Source: an uncultured Prevotellaceae bacterium
GTDB lineage: Bacteria > Bacteroidota > Bacteroidia > Bacteroidales > Bacteroidaceae
Length of the DNA stretch: 64,000 nt
Assembly (NCBI GenBank): GCA_902800185.1
Contig: CADCDK010000001.1
Location: 154,023 to 218,022, forward strand
Direction: 5' to 3'
Shown: positions 1 through 7,091 of the stretch, piece by piece
How the letters are laid out: each line of letters begins with the position of its first letter
How positions within the stretch are numbered: position 1 is the first letter of the stretch
The notes under the pieces: model-generated
What the model was told of the DNA's origin: nothing
Seen by the model: the letters and a program-made list of their open reading frames with translations, nothing else
Database searches by the model: none
Made by a program: the position numbers and the translations under genes

Positions 1-1344
1 AATCCAACCTACTACATCGCTATACTCGAAGCAGGCGGTGATAATCTCATCCTTTGAGCTGAAGCCCGAGAAGAAGGGGATACCGGCGATGGCCAGACAA
101 GAGATGAGGAACGTGATGTGAGTGACTGGCATATACTTGCGCAGACCGCCCATCAGAGCCATCTCGTTGGAGTGTACGGCATGGATGATGCAACCGGCAC
201 CGAGGAAGAGACAAGCCTTGAACATGGCGTGTGTGAACAGGTGGAACATACCAGCCATGTAGCCCAACTGCGCATGGTTGTCGAAGACGGTTTCGTGGCC
301 CGGCAGACAAACGCCGAGTGCTACCATCATAAAGGCAATCTGAGAGATGGTCGAGAAGGCAAGCACACGCTTGATGTCAGTCTGGGCACAAGCTACGGCA
401 GCCGCATAGAAAGCGGTGAAGACGCCAACCCACACGATAATGCTCATTGCCTCGGGAGCATACTGAATCCACAGGGGGAACATACGTGCAATCTGGAACA
501 CACCAGCAACAACCATCGTAGCAGCATGAATCAGAGCCGACACAGGTGTCGGGCCCTCCATGGCATCAGGCAGCCAGATGTGCAACGGGAACATGGCACT
601 CTTACCGGCACCACCGATGAACATCAGCACCAGAGCCGTAGGCAGGATGAATCCGCCGGCAGCCAGAGCCTTTGCAGCACTACCCGTTACGAAAGGAGTA
701 GCACCGGCAGCCAGCTGGATATCGCCGGCAAAGGAGAAGCTGAACGAATCGGTGTAGTAACCGAAGATCAGGATACCGATCAGGAAGAACATATCAGCGA
801 AGCGTGTCACGATGAATGCCTTCTTGGATGCTGCGACAGCTGCGTGCAAGGGATAGTAGAATCCGATGAGCAGGTAGGAGCTTACGCCCACAAGCTCCCA
901 GAACATATACATCTGGAAGATGTTGGTGGCAAGCACCAGACCGAGCATGGACATGGTGAAGAGCGAAAGGAAGGCGTAGTAGCGCTGGAATCCCTTCTCT
1001 CCGTGCATGTAGCCGAAAGAATAGATATGTACCATGAGTGACACCGTTGAAATGACAATCAGCATGACGACGCTGATGGGATCCAGCAGGATTCCGAGGT
1101 CGAAGTGCAGGTTGCCCAACGGCAGCCACGTGAAGTTATAAGGCACAAACGTCTGGAAGACACCATTCACGCGGTCGGCTGTGAAGTACTCAAATGCCGT
1201 GGCGTAGCTCAGGATGGTGACCAGCCCCAGGGAGCAAGTTCCAATCAGGCCCGATGTCCTGTGAGACATTTTCATTCCCGCAAGTCCCAGCACGAGGAAC
1301 GAGAGCAACGGGAGAAGAAGTATCAAAAATGAATATTCGTACAT
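1..1344 (-). CDS. nuoL: NADH-quinone oxidoreductase subunit L (NuoL), 3' end outside window
   Basis: Large antiporter-like membrane subunit of respiratory complex I, thought to couple quinone reduction to proton pumping through a Mrp-type channel. The first 448 codons are present, and the frame runs open to base 1. Visible family signatures are the long hydrophobic N-terminus (MYEYSFLILLLPLLSF), the HIYSFGYMHGEKGFQRYYAF stretch, the MFWELVGVSSYLLIGFYY helix with its conserved glutamate, GKSAMFPLHIWLPDAMEGPT and SALIHAATMVVAG. ATG is at 1344, 12 bases after nuoK. It is the last visible gene of the operon; nuoM and nuoN would be expected beyond the edge. Identity is secure and only the C-terminus is unseen. 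Confidence 0.96.
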   Translation of the reverse strand, partial: MYEYSFLILLLPLLSFLVLGLAGMKMSHRTSGLIGTCSLGLVTILSYATAFEYFTADRVNGVFQTFVPYNFTWLPLGNLHFDLGILLDPISVVMLIVISTVSLMVHIYSFGYMHGEKGFQRYYAFLSLFTMSMLGLVLATNIFQMYMFWELVGVSSYLLIGFYYPLHAAVAASKKAFIVTRFADMFFLIGILIFGYYTDSFSFSFAGDIQLAAGATPFVTGSAAKALAAGGFILPTALVLMFIGGAGKSAMFPLHIWLPDAMEGPTPVSALIHAATMVVAGVFQIARMFPLWIQYAPEAMSIIVWVGVFTAFYAAAVACAQTDIKRVLAFSTISQIAFMMVALGVCLPGHETVFDNHAQLGYMAGMFHLFTHAMFKACLFLGAGCIIHAVHSNEMALMGGLRKYMPVTHITFLISCLAIAGIPFFSGFSSKDEIITACFEYSDVVGWI

Positions 1345-1356
1345 AGTCCTAAGTAT

Positions 1357-1665
1357 TTACCATTTCATGTTTTCAATACTGTTCACCTGGTCACTATGGA
1401 AGTTGCGGTAAACGTTGATGATAATCGCGATAGCGACAGCACTCTCGGCAGCACTCACACCGATGGAGAAAAGGGTGAAGAAGAATCCTTCGAACTGTCC
1501 GGGGAAGAGGAAGCGGTTGAACACGGCGAAGTTCAAATCCACCGCATTCAGCACGAGCTCAACAGAGATAAGCATCGCAATCAAGTTGCGACGAGTCACA
1601 AAGCCGAAGAAGCCAATGAAGAACAACATGGCACTCAGCACAAAATAACACTCTACGGGAATCAT
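1357..1665 (-). CDS. nuoK: NADH-quinone oxidoreductase subunit K (NuoK)
   Basis: Small membrane subunit of complex I, 102 aa with three predicted helices, homologous to MrpC. Visible are a hydrophobic first helix (CYFVLSAMLFFIGFFGF), the conserved glutamate in LISVELVLNAVDLNF, and the third helix with a glutamate in SAAESAVAIAIII. These buried glutamates are known to be essential for proton transfer in the family. The length matches the family norm of about 100 residues. The start overlaps the nuoJ stop by four bases (ATGA), indicating translational coupling. Confidence 0.96.
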   Translation of the reverse strand: MIPVECYFVLSAMLFFIGFFGFVTRRNLIAMLISVELVLNAVDLNFAVFNRFLFPGQFEGFFFTLFSIGVSAAESAVAIAIIINVYRNFHSDQVNSIENMKW

Positions 1666-2186
1666 TGCTTATCCTCCTTTCTTGCAATCATAATACCGCC
1701 GATGATACATGCCAGCAGGAAGACGGAGATGAACTCAAAGGGGAGCACATACTGATACTTCTCCGAGCCGAGCAGGGCGTTGCCGATAACATCCATCGGG
1801 ACTTCGGGCGACTCCGTCATCGTGGCAAGACGGTCAAACAACTGGTTCTTGAAAAATACGACTATCACGGTGGCGAAGCCGAGCAGGGCTGCCAGAGCGC
1901 CAGCGACGACGCGGCTACCTTTGACGTGCTCCTCCAGTCCCTGAAGGGTACGCTTGCTCACCAGCTGGATGGCGAAGATATACATCATTGTGATACCTCC
2001 GGCATAGATGCTGATCTGAGCCGCGCCAAGGAACGTGTAGTCGAGCAGGAAGTAGATTCCCGCCACACCAAAGAGAACAAAGAGCAGGAATGTAGCAGCT
2101 CGCATAATCCTCTTGGTCGTTACGCACATGATGGCAGAGCCGAGAATGACTACAGCCAAGATGCAAAACATTACTAAATTTGCCAT
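1662..2186 (-). CDS. nuoJ: NADH-quinone oxidoreductase subunit J (NuoJ)
   Basis: Membrane subunit of complex I, 174 aa with about five hydrophobic helices. The segment FLLDYTFLGAAQISIYAGGITMMYIF matches the conserved NuoJ helix 3 region that carries the pi-bulge. The C-terminus ends in a hydrophobic helix followed by a charged tail (ARKEDKQ). It lies between nuoI (8-base gap) and nuoK (4-base overlap), the canonical order. Nothing appears disrupted. Confidence 0.95.
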   Translation of the reverse strand: MANLVMFCILAVVILGSAIMCVTTKRIMRAATFLLFVLFGVAGIYFLLDYTFLGAAQISIYAGGITMMYIFAIQLVSKRTLQGLEEHVKGSRVVAGALAALLGFATVIVVFFKNQLFDRLATMTESPEVPMDVIGNALLGSEKYQYVLPFEFISVFLLACIIGGIMIARKEDKQ

Positions 2187-2194
2187 ATTCCTTT

Positions 2195-2728
2195 TTACTT
2201 TGTTTTTGTATTAAACTTGCCGATGGTCAGCTCTGCCCCACCCTCAATCAGGCCAGGCAGCGAACCTCCATCATAGACTTCCTTGTCCAGATGCAACACA
2301 AGCGACTCGCGGTCAAAGGTTGCATTCTCGAAATCGTTGGTAAATTCAATGGCGTCGAAGTTGCAGGCATTGGTGCAAAGCTGGCAGAACATGCAGTCGC
2401 CCAAGTCGTACTGGTAGTCGTCGAGCACCTTTTTCTTCTTGCCCGTCTCAGGGTCCTCCGCCATGTGTGCGGCAATCTTGATGGTACCGTTGGGACAAGC
2501 CTTCTCGCACAACGTACAGGCAGTACACTTGTAGCTGCCGTCGTCATTGCGCTTGAAGACCAGGCGCCCACGATGACGCTTTGCCACGTGCAGGGTTGTC
2601 TTGCGGTTCTCGGGATATTGCTCCGTTGACTTCGCGGTGAAGTACTCCTTCAGAGTGACCTTCATACCCGTAGCGAGCGTCTTCACGCCATCCACGATTT
2701 CACCGAAATATGATTTGTTTTGTTCCAT
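2195..2728 (-). CDS. nuoI: NADH-quinone oxidoreductase subunit I (NuoI), 2x[4Fe-4S] ferredoxin
   Basis: Peripheral-arm electron carrier that passes electrons from the input side toward NuoB and quinone. The 177-aa protein carries two classical CxxCxxCxxxC clusters: CTACTLCEKACP and CMFCQLCTNACN. The spacing between them fits the NuoI fold with clusters N6a and N6b. The N-terminus contains the short GMKVTLKEYF region that lies along the membrane in this subunit. It sits 12 bases after nuoH. In Bacteroidetes complex I lacking NuoE/F/G the natural electron donor to this arm is unresolved; ferredoxin is a candidate, which is inference here. Confidence 0.96.
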   Translation of the reverse strand: MEQNKSYFGEIVDGVKTLATGMKVTLKEYFTAKSTEQYPENRKTTLHVAKRHRGRLVFKRNDDGSYKCTACTLCEKACPNGTIKIAAHMAEDPETGKKKKVLDDYQYDLGDCMFCQLCTNACNFDAIEFTNDFENATFDRESLVLHLDKEVYDGGSLPGLIEGGAELTIGKFNTKTK

Positions 2729-2740
2729 TGCTATTATACC

Positions 2741-3832
2741 TTATTTAATATATAGACCCAGTGCTACCACTACAGTCATCAGCACGAGGTTGATGAGTGC
2801 CAGCGGCATCAGATATTTCCACTCGAGTTTCAGGATCTGGTCGATACGCAGACGGGGGAACGTCCATTTCACCCACATGAGGAGCCAAACGACGGCGAAG
2901 GTCTTGCCTAAGAACCAGACGATGCCGGGAATGTAGTTCATCACCTCATCGAAGGCCTCGACACCCACGTTGACCGGTGCCCAACCGCCTAGGAAGACGG
3001 TGGTGGCGATACCGGCAATGATGAAGAGATTGAGGAACTCAGCCAGATAGAAGAATCCGAAGCCCATACCCGAATACTCGGTATGATGGCCGGCGGTAAG
3101 CTCACTCTCAGCCTCAGCCATATCGAAGGGGCCGCGGTTGGCCTCGGCATTACCCGCAATGAGGAACACCACGAAGGCGATGATGGCGGGGATGTGTCCC
3201 TTCACTATCAGCCAGTTCCAGGGACCCGTCTGATAGTCCACGATGCTGCTCACCTGCATCGAGCCAGTCAGGATGACGGCGGTGATGAGGCAGAGGCAAA
3301 GCGACATCTCGTAGGAAATCATCTGTACGGCGGCACGCATGGCCGACACGACAGAATACTTGTTGTTACTACTCCATCCGGCAAGGAACACACCAAGCAC
3401 TCCAATGGAGGAGATGGCGGTGATGAGGAACAGGCCGACGTTGAAGTCGAGCACATGCGCCCCCTTGTTCCAGGGAAGGAACGAGAAGGTTCCCACCGAA
3501 CCGGCGATGACGAGGAACGGAGCCAGCGCATAGAGGAACTTGTCGGCCCTGTCAACGAAGAAGATCTCCTTGATGAGCATCTTCAGCACATCGGCAAACA
3601 CCTGGAAGATTCCCCAAGGTCCTACACGCATCGGGCCAAGACGGCACTGGAAGTAGGCGCAGACCTTACGCTCCATGAATATCAGCGCGATAGCGAGCAG
3701 GGCATATCCCGTGAGGATGAGGGCACCCACCAGCACGCACTCAATCAGTATCGACCAGAAATCTCCCAGACCGAGCGTGTCGCGGAGAAGACCGTCGAAC
3801 CATTGTGTTACTATTGAAAAGTCGAATATCAT
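2741..3832 (-). CDS. nuoH: NADH-quinone oxidoreductase subunit H (NuoH)
   Basis: Membrane subunit forming part of the quinone-binding chamber, 363 aa with about eight helices. The motif ERKVCAYFQCRLGPMRVGPW is the hallmark of NuoH/ND1. Later signatures are NRGPFDMAEAESELTAGHHTEYSG, with its acidic loop near the quinone site, and FPRLRIDQIL near the C-terminus. It starts at ATG 3832, 25 bases downstream of nuoCD, and is full length. Confidence 0.97.
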   Translation of the reverse strand: MIFDFSIVTQWFDGLLRDTLGLGDFWSILIECVLVGALILTGYALLAIALIFMERKVCAYFQCRLGPMRVGPWGIFQVFADVLKMLIKEIFFVDRADKFLYALAPFLVIAGSVGTFSFLPWNKGAHVLDFNVGLFLITAISSIGVLGVFLAGWSSNNKYSVVSAMRAAVQMISYEMSLCLCLITAVILTGSMQVSSIVDYQTGPWNWLIVKGHIPAIIAFVVFLIAGNAEANRGPFDMAEAESELTAGHHTEYSGMGFGFFYLAEFLNLFIIAGIATTVFLGGWAPVNVGVEAFDEVMNYIPGIVWFLGKTFAVVWLLMWVKWTFPRLRIDQILKLEWKYLMPLALINLVLMTVVVALGLYIK

Positions 3833-3857
3833 ATTTCAATTATCATTATCAATTATA

Positions 3858-5420
3858 CTAACGGTCTATATCGGGGATAACGACGTCGATGGCTGCACAG
3901 GTGGCAATGAGGTCGGCAATCTTCTGCCCACGAAGCATGGGGTCGAAGGCACCGACGAGCGAGAGACCCATCGGGCGCATCTTCATGCGGTAGGGACTCT
4001 TGTCGCCCTTCGAATCGAGATAGACACCGAACTCGCCTGCCACACCCTCTACAGAGTAGTACCATTGTCCCTCGGGCACCTTGATGATGGGCTTCTGCTT
4101 CACGTAGAAGTCGCCCTCGGGAATGTTGTCGATGAGCTGTTCGATGATGTTCAGACTCTGGTACATCTCGTTGATGTGGACGAGGTAGCGGTCCATAGAG
4201 TCGCAGCCGGTAAGCGTACACTGCTCCCACTCCACCTGTCCGTACATGTCGTAGGGGTGGTTCTTGCGCACGTCGTTCTTCCATCCGGCAGCACGTCCGG
4301 CAGGGCCTGTCACGGCGTAGTTGATGCAGTCCTCGAGGCTCATCGGACCACACTGTTCGAGACGGTTGTGCGTGATGACGTTGTTGCCGAACACATCCAT
4401 ATATTCCTGAATCATCGGACGCAGGTATTTCACCAGGTCCTTGCAGTTCTTCACGAAGTTCGGGTCGATATCGTCCTGCAGGCCGCCGATGCGGTAGTAG
4501 TTCTGGATGAGTCGTCCGCCGGTGGTCTCCTCCATCACGTTGAGCACGTGCTCACGATCACGCATGCCATAGAGCATAGCAGTGAGCGCTCCTAAGTCCT
4601 GAGCCACACACGAGGTGTAGAGCAGGTGCGAGTCGAGACGCTGTAGCTCGTCCATGATGGTACGGATATACTTGATGCGGTCGGTGAGCTCCACGCCGAG
4701 ACCTTCCTCGATGACACCCACCAGGGCGTGACGGTGCTGCATGGCACCGAGATAGTTCAGTCGGTCGGTCAGCGCGAGTGTCTGCGGGTAGGACATCGTC
4801 TCCCACATCTTCTCGATGGCGCGGTGTATGTATCCCAGATGGGGATAGATGCGCTTCACGGTCTCACCGTCGAGCACCGTCTGCAGGCGCAACACGCCGT
4901 GAGTGGCGGGATGCTGCGGGCCGATGTTGATGACATAGTCGTCCTCGTCGAAGAGAGGATTCTTCTTGGCGACAAGCCGTCCGCTCCTATCGAGCTCATA
5001 CTGCATGCCGAAGTCGGGTTCCACGTCTTCCTCCAGCGAGTACTTGTCATCGCCCTTCCAGTCCTTGCGGAAAGGATGGCCCTTGAAGTCGCTACGCAGG
5101 AAAAGCCTGCGCATGTCGGGATGGCCGAGGAAGAGGATGCCGTAGAAGTCGAACACCTCACGCTCCAGCAGGTTCGCCACACGCCAGATGTTGATGACCG
5201 AGGGAATGACACTCTTTCCGTCCACCACACGTGCCAGCATTTTCACCGAGCAACGCTCGTGGCTCTCGGTATTCTCAAGGATATAGACACACCCCAGACC
5301 TTCCTCGCCGAAGTCCTCGCCGACGATGGTCACAAGATAGTCGTAGTGCTCCTTGTCCTTCAGGTTTGCCATTTCCGAGGCAAACTTGTCGAAATCAAAT
5401 ACAAGATTATTCAGTTTCAT
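3858..5420 (-). CDS. nuoCD: NADH-quinone oxidoreductase fused subunits C and D (NuoCD)
   Basis: Fusion of NuoC (about residues 1-150) and NuoD (about 165-520), 520 aa in total. NuoC is recognised by EREVFDFYGILFLGHPDMRR, and NuoD by QHPATHGVLRLQTVLDGE and YPHLGYIHRAIEKMWE. The NuoD part is the 49-kDa-type subunit that forms the quinone pocket with NuoB and NuoH. The NuoCD fusion is common in Bacteroidetes and gamma-proteobacteria. The start overlaps the nuoB stop by four bases (ATGA). No NuoE, F or G gene follows; nuoH comes directly next. Confidence 0.97.
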   Translation of the reverse strand: MKLNNLVFDFDKFASEMANLKDKEHYDYLVTIVGEDFGEEGLGCVYILENTESHERCSVKMLARVVDGKSVIPSVINIWRVANLLEREVFDFYGILFLGHPDMRRLFLRSDFKGHPFRKDWKGDDKYSLEEDVEPDFGMQYELDRSGRLVAKKNPLFDEDDYVINIGPQHPATHGVLRLQTVLDGETVKRIYPHLGYIHRAIEKMWETMSYPQTLALTDRLNYLGAMQHRHALVGVIEEGLGVELTDRIKYIRTIMDELQRLDSHLLYTSCVAQDLGALTAMLYGMRDREHVLNVMEETTGGRLIQNYYRIGGLQDDIDPNFVKNCKDLVKYLRPMIQEYMDVFGNNVITHNRLEQCGPMSLEDCINYAVTGPAGRAAGWKNDVRKNHPYDMYGQVEWEQCTLTGCDSMDRYLVHINEMYQSLNIIEQLIDNIPEGDFYVKQKPIIKVPEGQWYYSVEGVAGEFGVYLDSKGDKSPYRMKMRPMGLSLVGAFDPMLRGQKIADLIATCAAIDVVIPDIDR

Positions 5421-6103
5421 TTCGTAGCCTCCTCTCCTTTTTGCATAAACTCCTCGGGCACGCTGTCCACCACAATGGGTTTCTTGCCATAGATAAGCTC
5501 CTCGTTGGAAACACCCAGTTCGCGCTCCTCCTTGGTCTGCTTGTGGTTCACGCCGCCAAAGAACTTCTCAATCTTCACCTTGCGCTGCAGCTGCATCATG
5601 CCGTACATGATAGCCTCCGGGCGCGGCGGACAGCCAGGGATGAAGACGTCCACGGGGACAATCTCCTCGATGCCCTTCACCACGTGATAGCTCGACTTGA
5701 ACGGACCACCCGAGATGGCACAGCCACCCACGGCAATCACATACTTCGGCTCAGCCATCTCGTCGTAAAGACGCTTCAGCGCGGGTGCCATCTTGTGAGT
5801 GATGGTGCCGGCGCACATGATGAGGTCAGCCTGACGGGGAGAGTTACGAGTCACCTCGAAGCCGAATCGGGCAAAGTCATAGCGGGCACAGCCAACGGCC
5901 ATGAACTCGATACCACAGCACGACGTGGCGAAGGTTAGCGACCAAAGCGAGTTCGAGCGGCCCCAGTTAATGATCTGGTCGAGCGAACCCACCATTACAT
6001 TCACGCCACCCTCGTGGAGCTCGTCAACAAGCTTCTCCAATGCGGCGTTATCCTTAAACTCGTCATAAGGAATACTCTTGATGTGCGGTTTTCTTACTTC
6101 CAT
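5417..6103 (-). CDS. nuoB: NADH-quinone oxidoreductase subunit B (NuoB)
   Basis: Peripheral subunit carrying cluster N2, the terminal [4Fe-4S] centre that reduces quinone. Visible ligands are the tandem cysteines in TSCCGIEFMA, the cysteine in AVGGCAISGG and PGCPPRPE. The start is placed at ATG 6103 (MEVRKPHIKS), giving 228 aa. The frame stays open further upstream, but that extension runs into nuoA and has no NuoB-like sequence. The chosen start overlaps the nuoA 3' end by 10 bases. Confidence 0.95.
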   Translation of the reverse strand: MEVRKPHIKSIPYDEFKDNAALEKLVDELHEGGVNVMVGSLDQIINWGRSNSLWSLTFATSCCGIEFMAVGCARYDFARFGFEVTRNSPRQADLIMCAGTITHKMAPALKRLYDEMAEPKYVIAVGGCAISGGPFKSSYHVVKGIEEIVPVDVFIPGCPPRPEAIMYGMMQLQRKVKIEKFFGGVNHKQTKEERELGVSNEELIYGKKPIVVDSVPEEFMQKGEEATK

Positions 6104-6444
6104 TCCAAAGCTCCTTTCCGCCAAGCATACGCAAGGCCAAATACAAGTACCAACAGGAAGAAGCCGATGCTGACGAGTGCCATCGGACCAAACTGCTTGA
6201 CGACGACTGCCCACGGATAGAGGAACACGGTCTCAATGTCGAACATCAGGAAAAGGATGGCGAAGAGGTAGAAACCCACCGACACAGGCAACCACGAGCT
6301 GCCGCGTGTGGGGATACCACTCTCATAGGGTTCACCCTTTACCGGATTGTACGAGCGCGGACCGATGAGCTTGGCAACGACGTATGCGCCGAGCACCAAG
6401 ACCACAGCCGTCAGTAAAACGGTAATGAATAAAGTTGAATACAT
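6094..6444 (-). CDS. nuoA: NADH-quinone oxidoreductase subunit A (NuoA)
   Basis: First gene of the operon, 116 aa, three predicted transmembrane helices, part of the membrane/peripheral interface of complex I. Signatures are GPRSYNPVKGEPYESGIP in the first loop and FAILFLMFDIETVFLYPWA in helix 2. The C-terminus has a short charged tail ending LEWK. A TAnnTTTG promoter lies 55 bases upstream. It overlaps nuoB by 10 bases. Confidence 0.96.
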   Translation of the reverse strand: MYSTLFITVLLTAVVLVLGAYVVAKLIGPRSYNPVKGEPYESGIPTRGSSWLPVSVGFYLFAILFLMFDIETVFLYPWAVVVKQFGPMALVSIGFFLLVLVFGLAYAWRKGALEWK

Positions 6445-6498
6445 AAAGGTTTTATAACGTTATATTAATTCGATTCGCTCCAAAAAGCTTTCAACCTG

Positions 6499-6506
6499 CA
6501 AAGGTA
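6499..6506 (-). promoter_or_regulatory. Bacteroidetes -7 box (TACCTTTG) for the nuo operon
   Basis: Read on the minus strand this is TACCTTTG, an exact match to the TAnnTTTG element recognised by the Bacteroidetes primary sigma factor. It lies 55 bases upstream of the nuoA ATG. No clear TTTG -33 element precedes it at the usual 19-20 bases. Confidence 0.6.
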
Positions 6507-6527
6507 ATATTTTTTTTCGAAACGGAC

Positions 6528-6680
6528 GAAAGAAAACGGCTCTTTTTCTCACACGCTGCCGTGATGAGGGCACCGAAGCTATGTAACGTCTGTCCCGAAG
6601 CAGGCTTTTGAGCTCTTGAAAGCACCGCCCTTGGACATCCGAAACACCCGCCTCGCCTGCGCAGAAGTGTTCCCTCAACC
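6528..6680 (-). ncRNA. Candidate structured small RNA, 6S-like architecture
   Basis: About 150 bases between a TATCTTTG promoter and the nuo promoter, with no convincing coding content. Minus-strand pairing gives an outer stem (6672-6677 with 6565-6570), a large internal bubble, and an inner stem (6655-6660 with 6600-6605) enclosing a long arm. A terminator-like hairpin pairs 6558-6562 with 6536-6540 and is followed by TTTC repeats. A closing stem, central bubble and long apical arm of this size are typical of 6S RNA, and Rfam lists Bacteroidales RNAs of this type. Assignment is inference: pairing was done by eye and no covariance model was run. Confidence 0.35.
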
Positions 6681-6686
6681 ACACTA

Positions 6687-6694
6687 CAAAGATA
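6687..6694 (-). promoter_or_regulatory. -7 box (TATCTTTG) upstream of the candidate small RNA
   Basis: Minus-strand TATCTTTG, an exact TAnnTTTG match, about 190 bases upstream of the nuo promoter box. It could drive the structured RNA or a longer nuo transcript. Confidence 0.5.
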
Positions 6695-6768
6695 CGAAAA
6701 TTCCTTGAACCATCAAATATTATTGGATTTATTTTCAAGAAATTATTCACCTACCCCGTATGAATAGG

Positions 6769-6993
6769 AACTTATTCAAGTTATAACTTATTCACTTTGG
6801 ACATCTGTATTCTGGAAAAACTTGAAACAGAAATTTTATATTATATATTATTAATAATATATAATATAAGCTATAATTTTAAATCAATTACCTCCCTACC
6901 CTGTCCTATCATCCATCCACCATCTCCTCCATCCCATTCGGATTTGAAAAACCTAAATGTCCAAAGTGAATAAGTGAATAAGTTGAATAAGTT
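6769..6993. repeat. Inverted repeat with TTATTCA motifs around a 34-bp AT palindrome
   Basis: Left arm 6769-6804 and right arm 6957-6993 are inverted copies: 19 bases at the inner ends and 10 at the outer ends match perfectly, with a few changes and one gap between. The arms contain TTATTCA at 6772 and 6788, and inverted copies at 6967, 6975 and 6984; a further copy is at 6743. Between the arms, 6836-6869 is a perfect 34-bp palindrome made only of A and T. There is no coding content. The stretch sits at the strand switch between nuo (leftward) and valS (rightward). Confidence 0.8.
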
Positions 6994-7028
6994 ATCGCGA
7001 ACATAAATAAAGAAAATCAAGCTATTCT

Positions 7029-7060
7029 TTTGCTTTTTCTCTCGACTTTTCGTAACTTTG
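7029..7060 (+). promoter_or_regulatory. valS promoter, TTTG-N20-TAACTTTG
   Basis: A -33 element TTTG (7029-7032) and a -7 element TAACTTTG (7053-7060) are separated by 20 bases, matching the Bacteroidetes consensus exactly. The valS ATG is 31 bases further on. Confidence 0.8.
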
Positions 7061-7091
7061 CACCGTTTTTATAAAAAGGACAACAAAAAAC

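Noticed and set aside
118-1041. A 307-codon plus-strand frame
   Set aside because: It lies antisense to nuoL, has low-complexity His/Glu-rich composition typical of antisense frames, and matches no family.
6460-6750. A 96-codon minus-strand frame upstream of nuoA
   Set aside because: It runs through both TAnnTTTG boxes and the structured region, has no recognisable domain, and ends in promoter sequence; a small RNA fits better.
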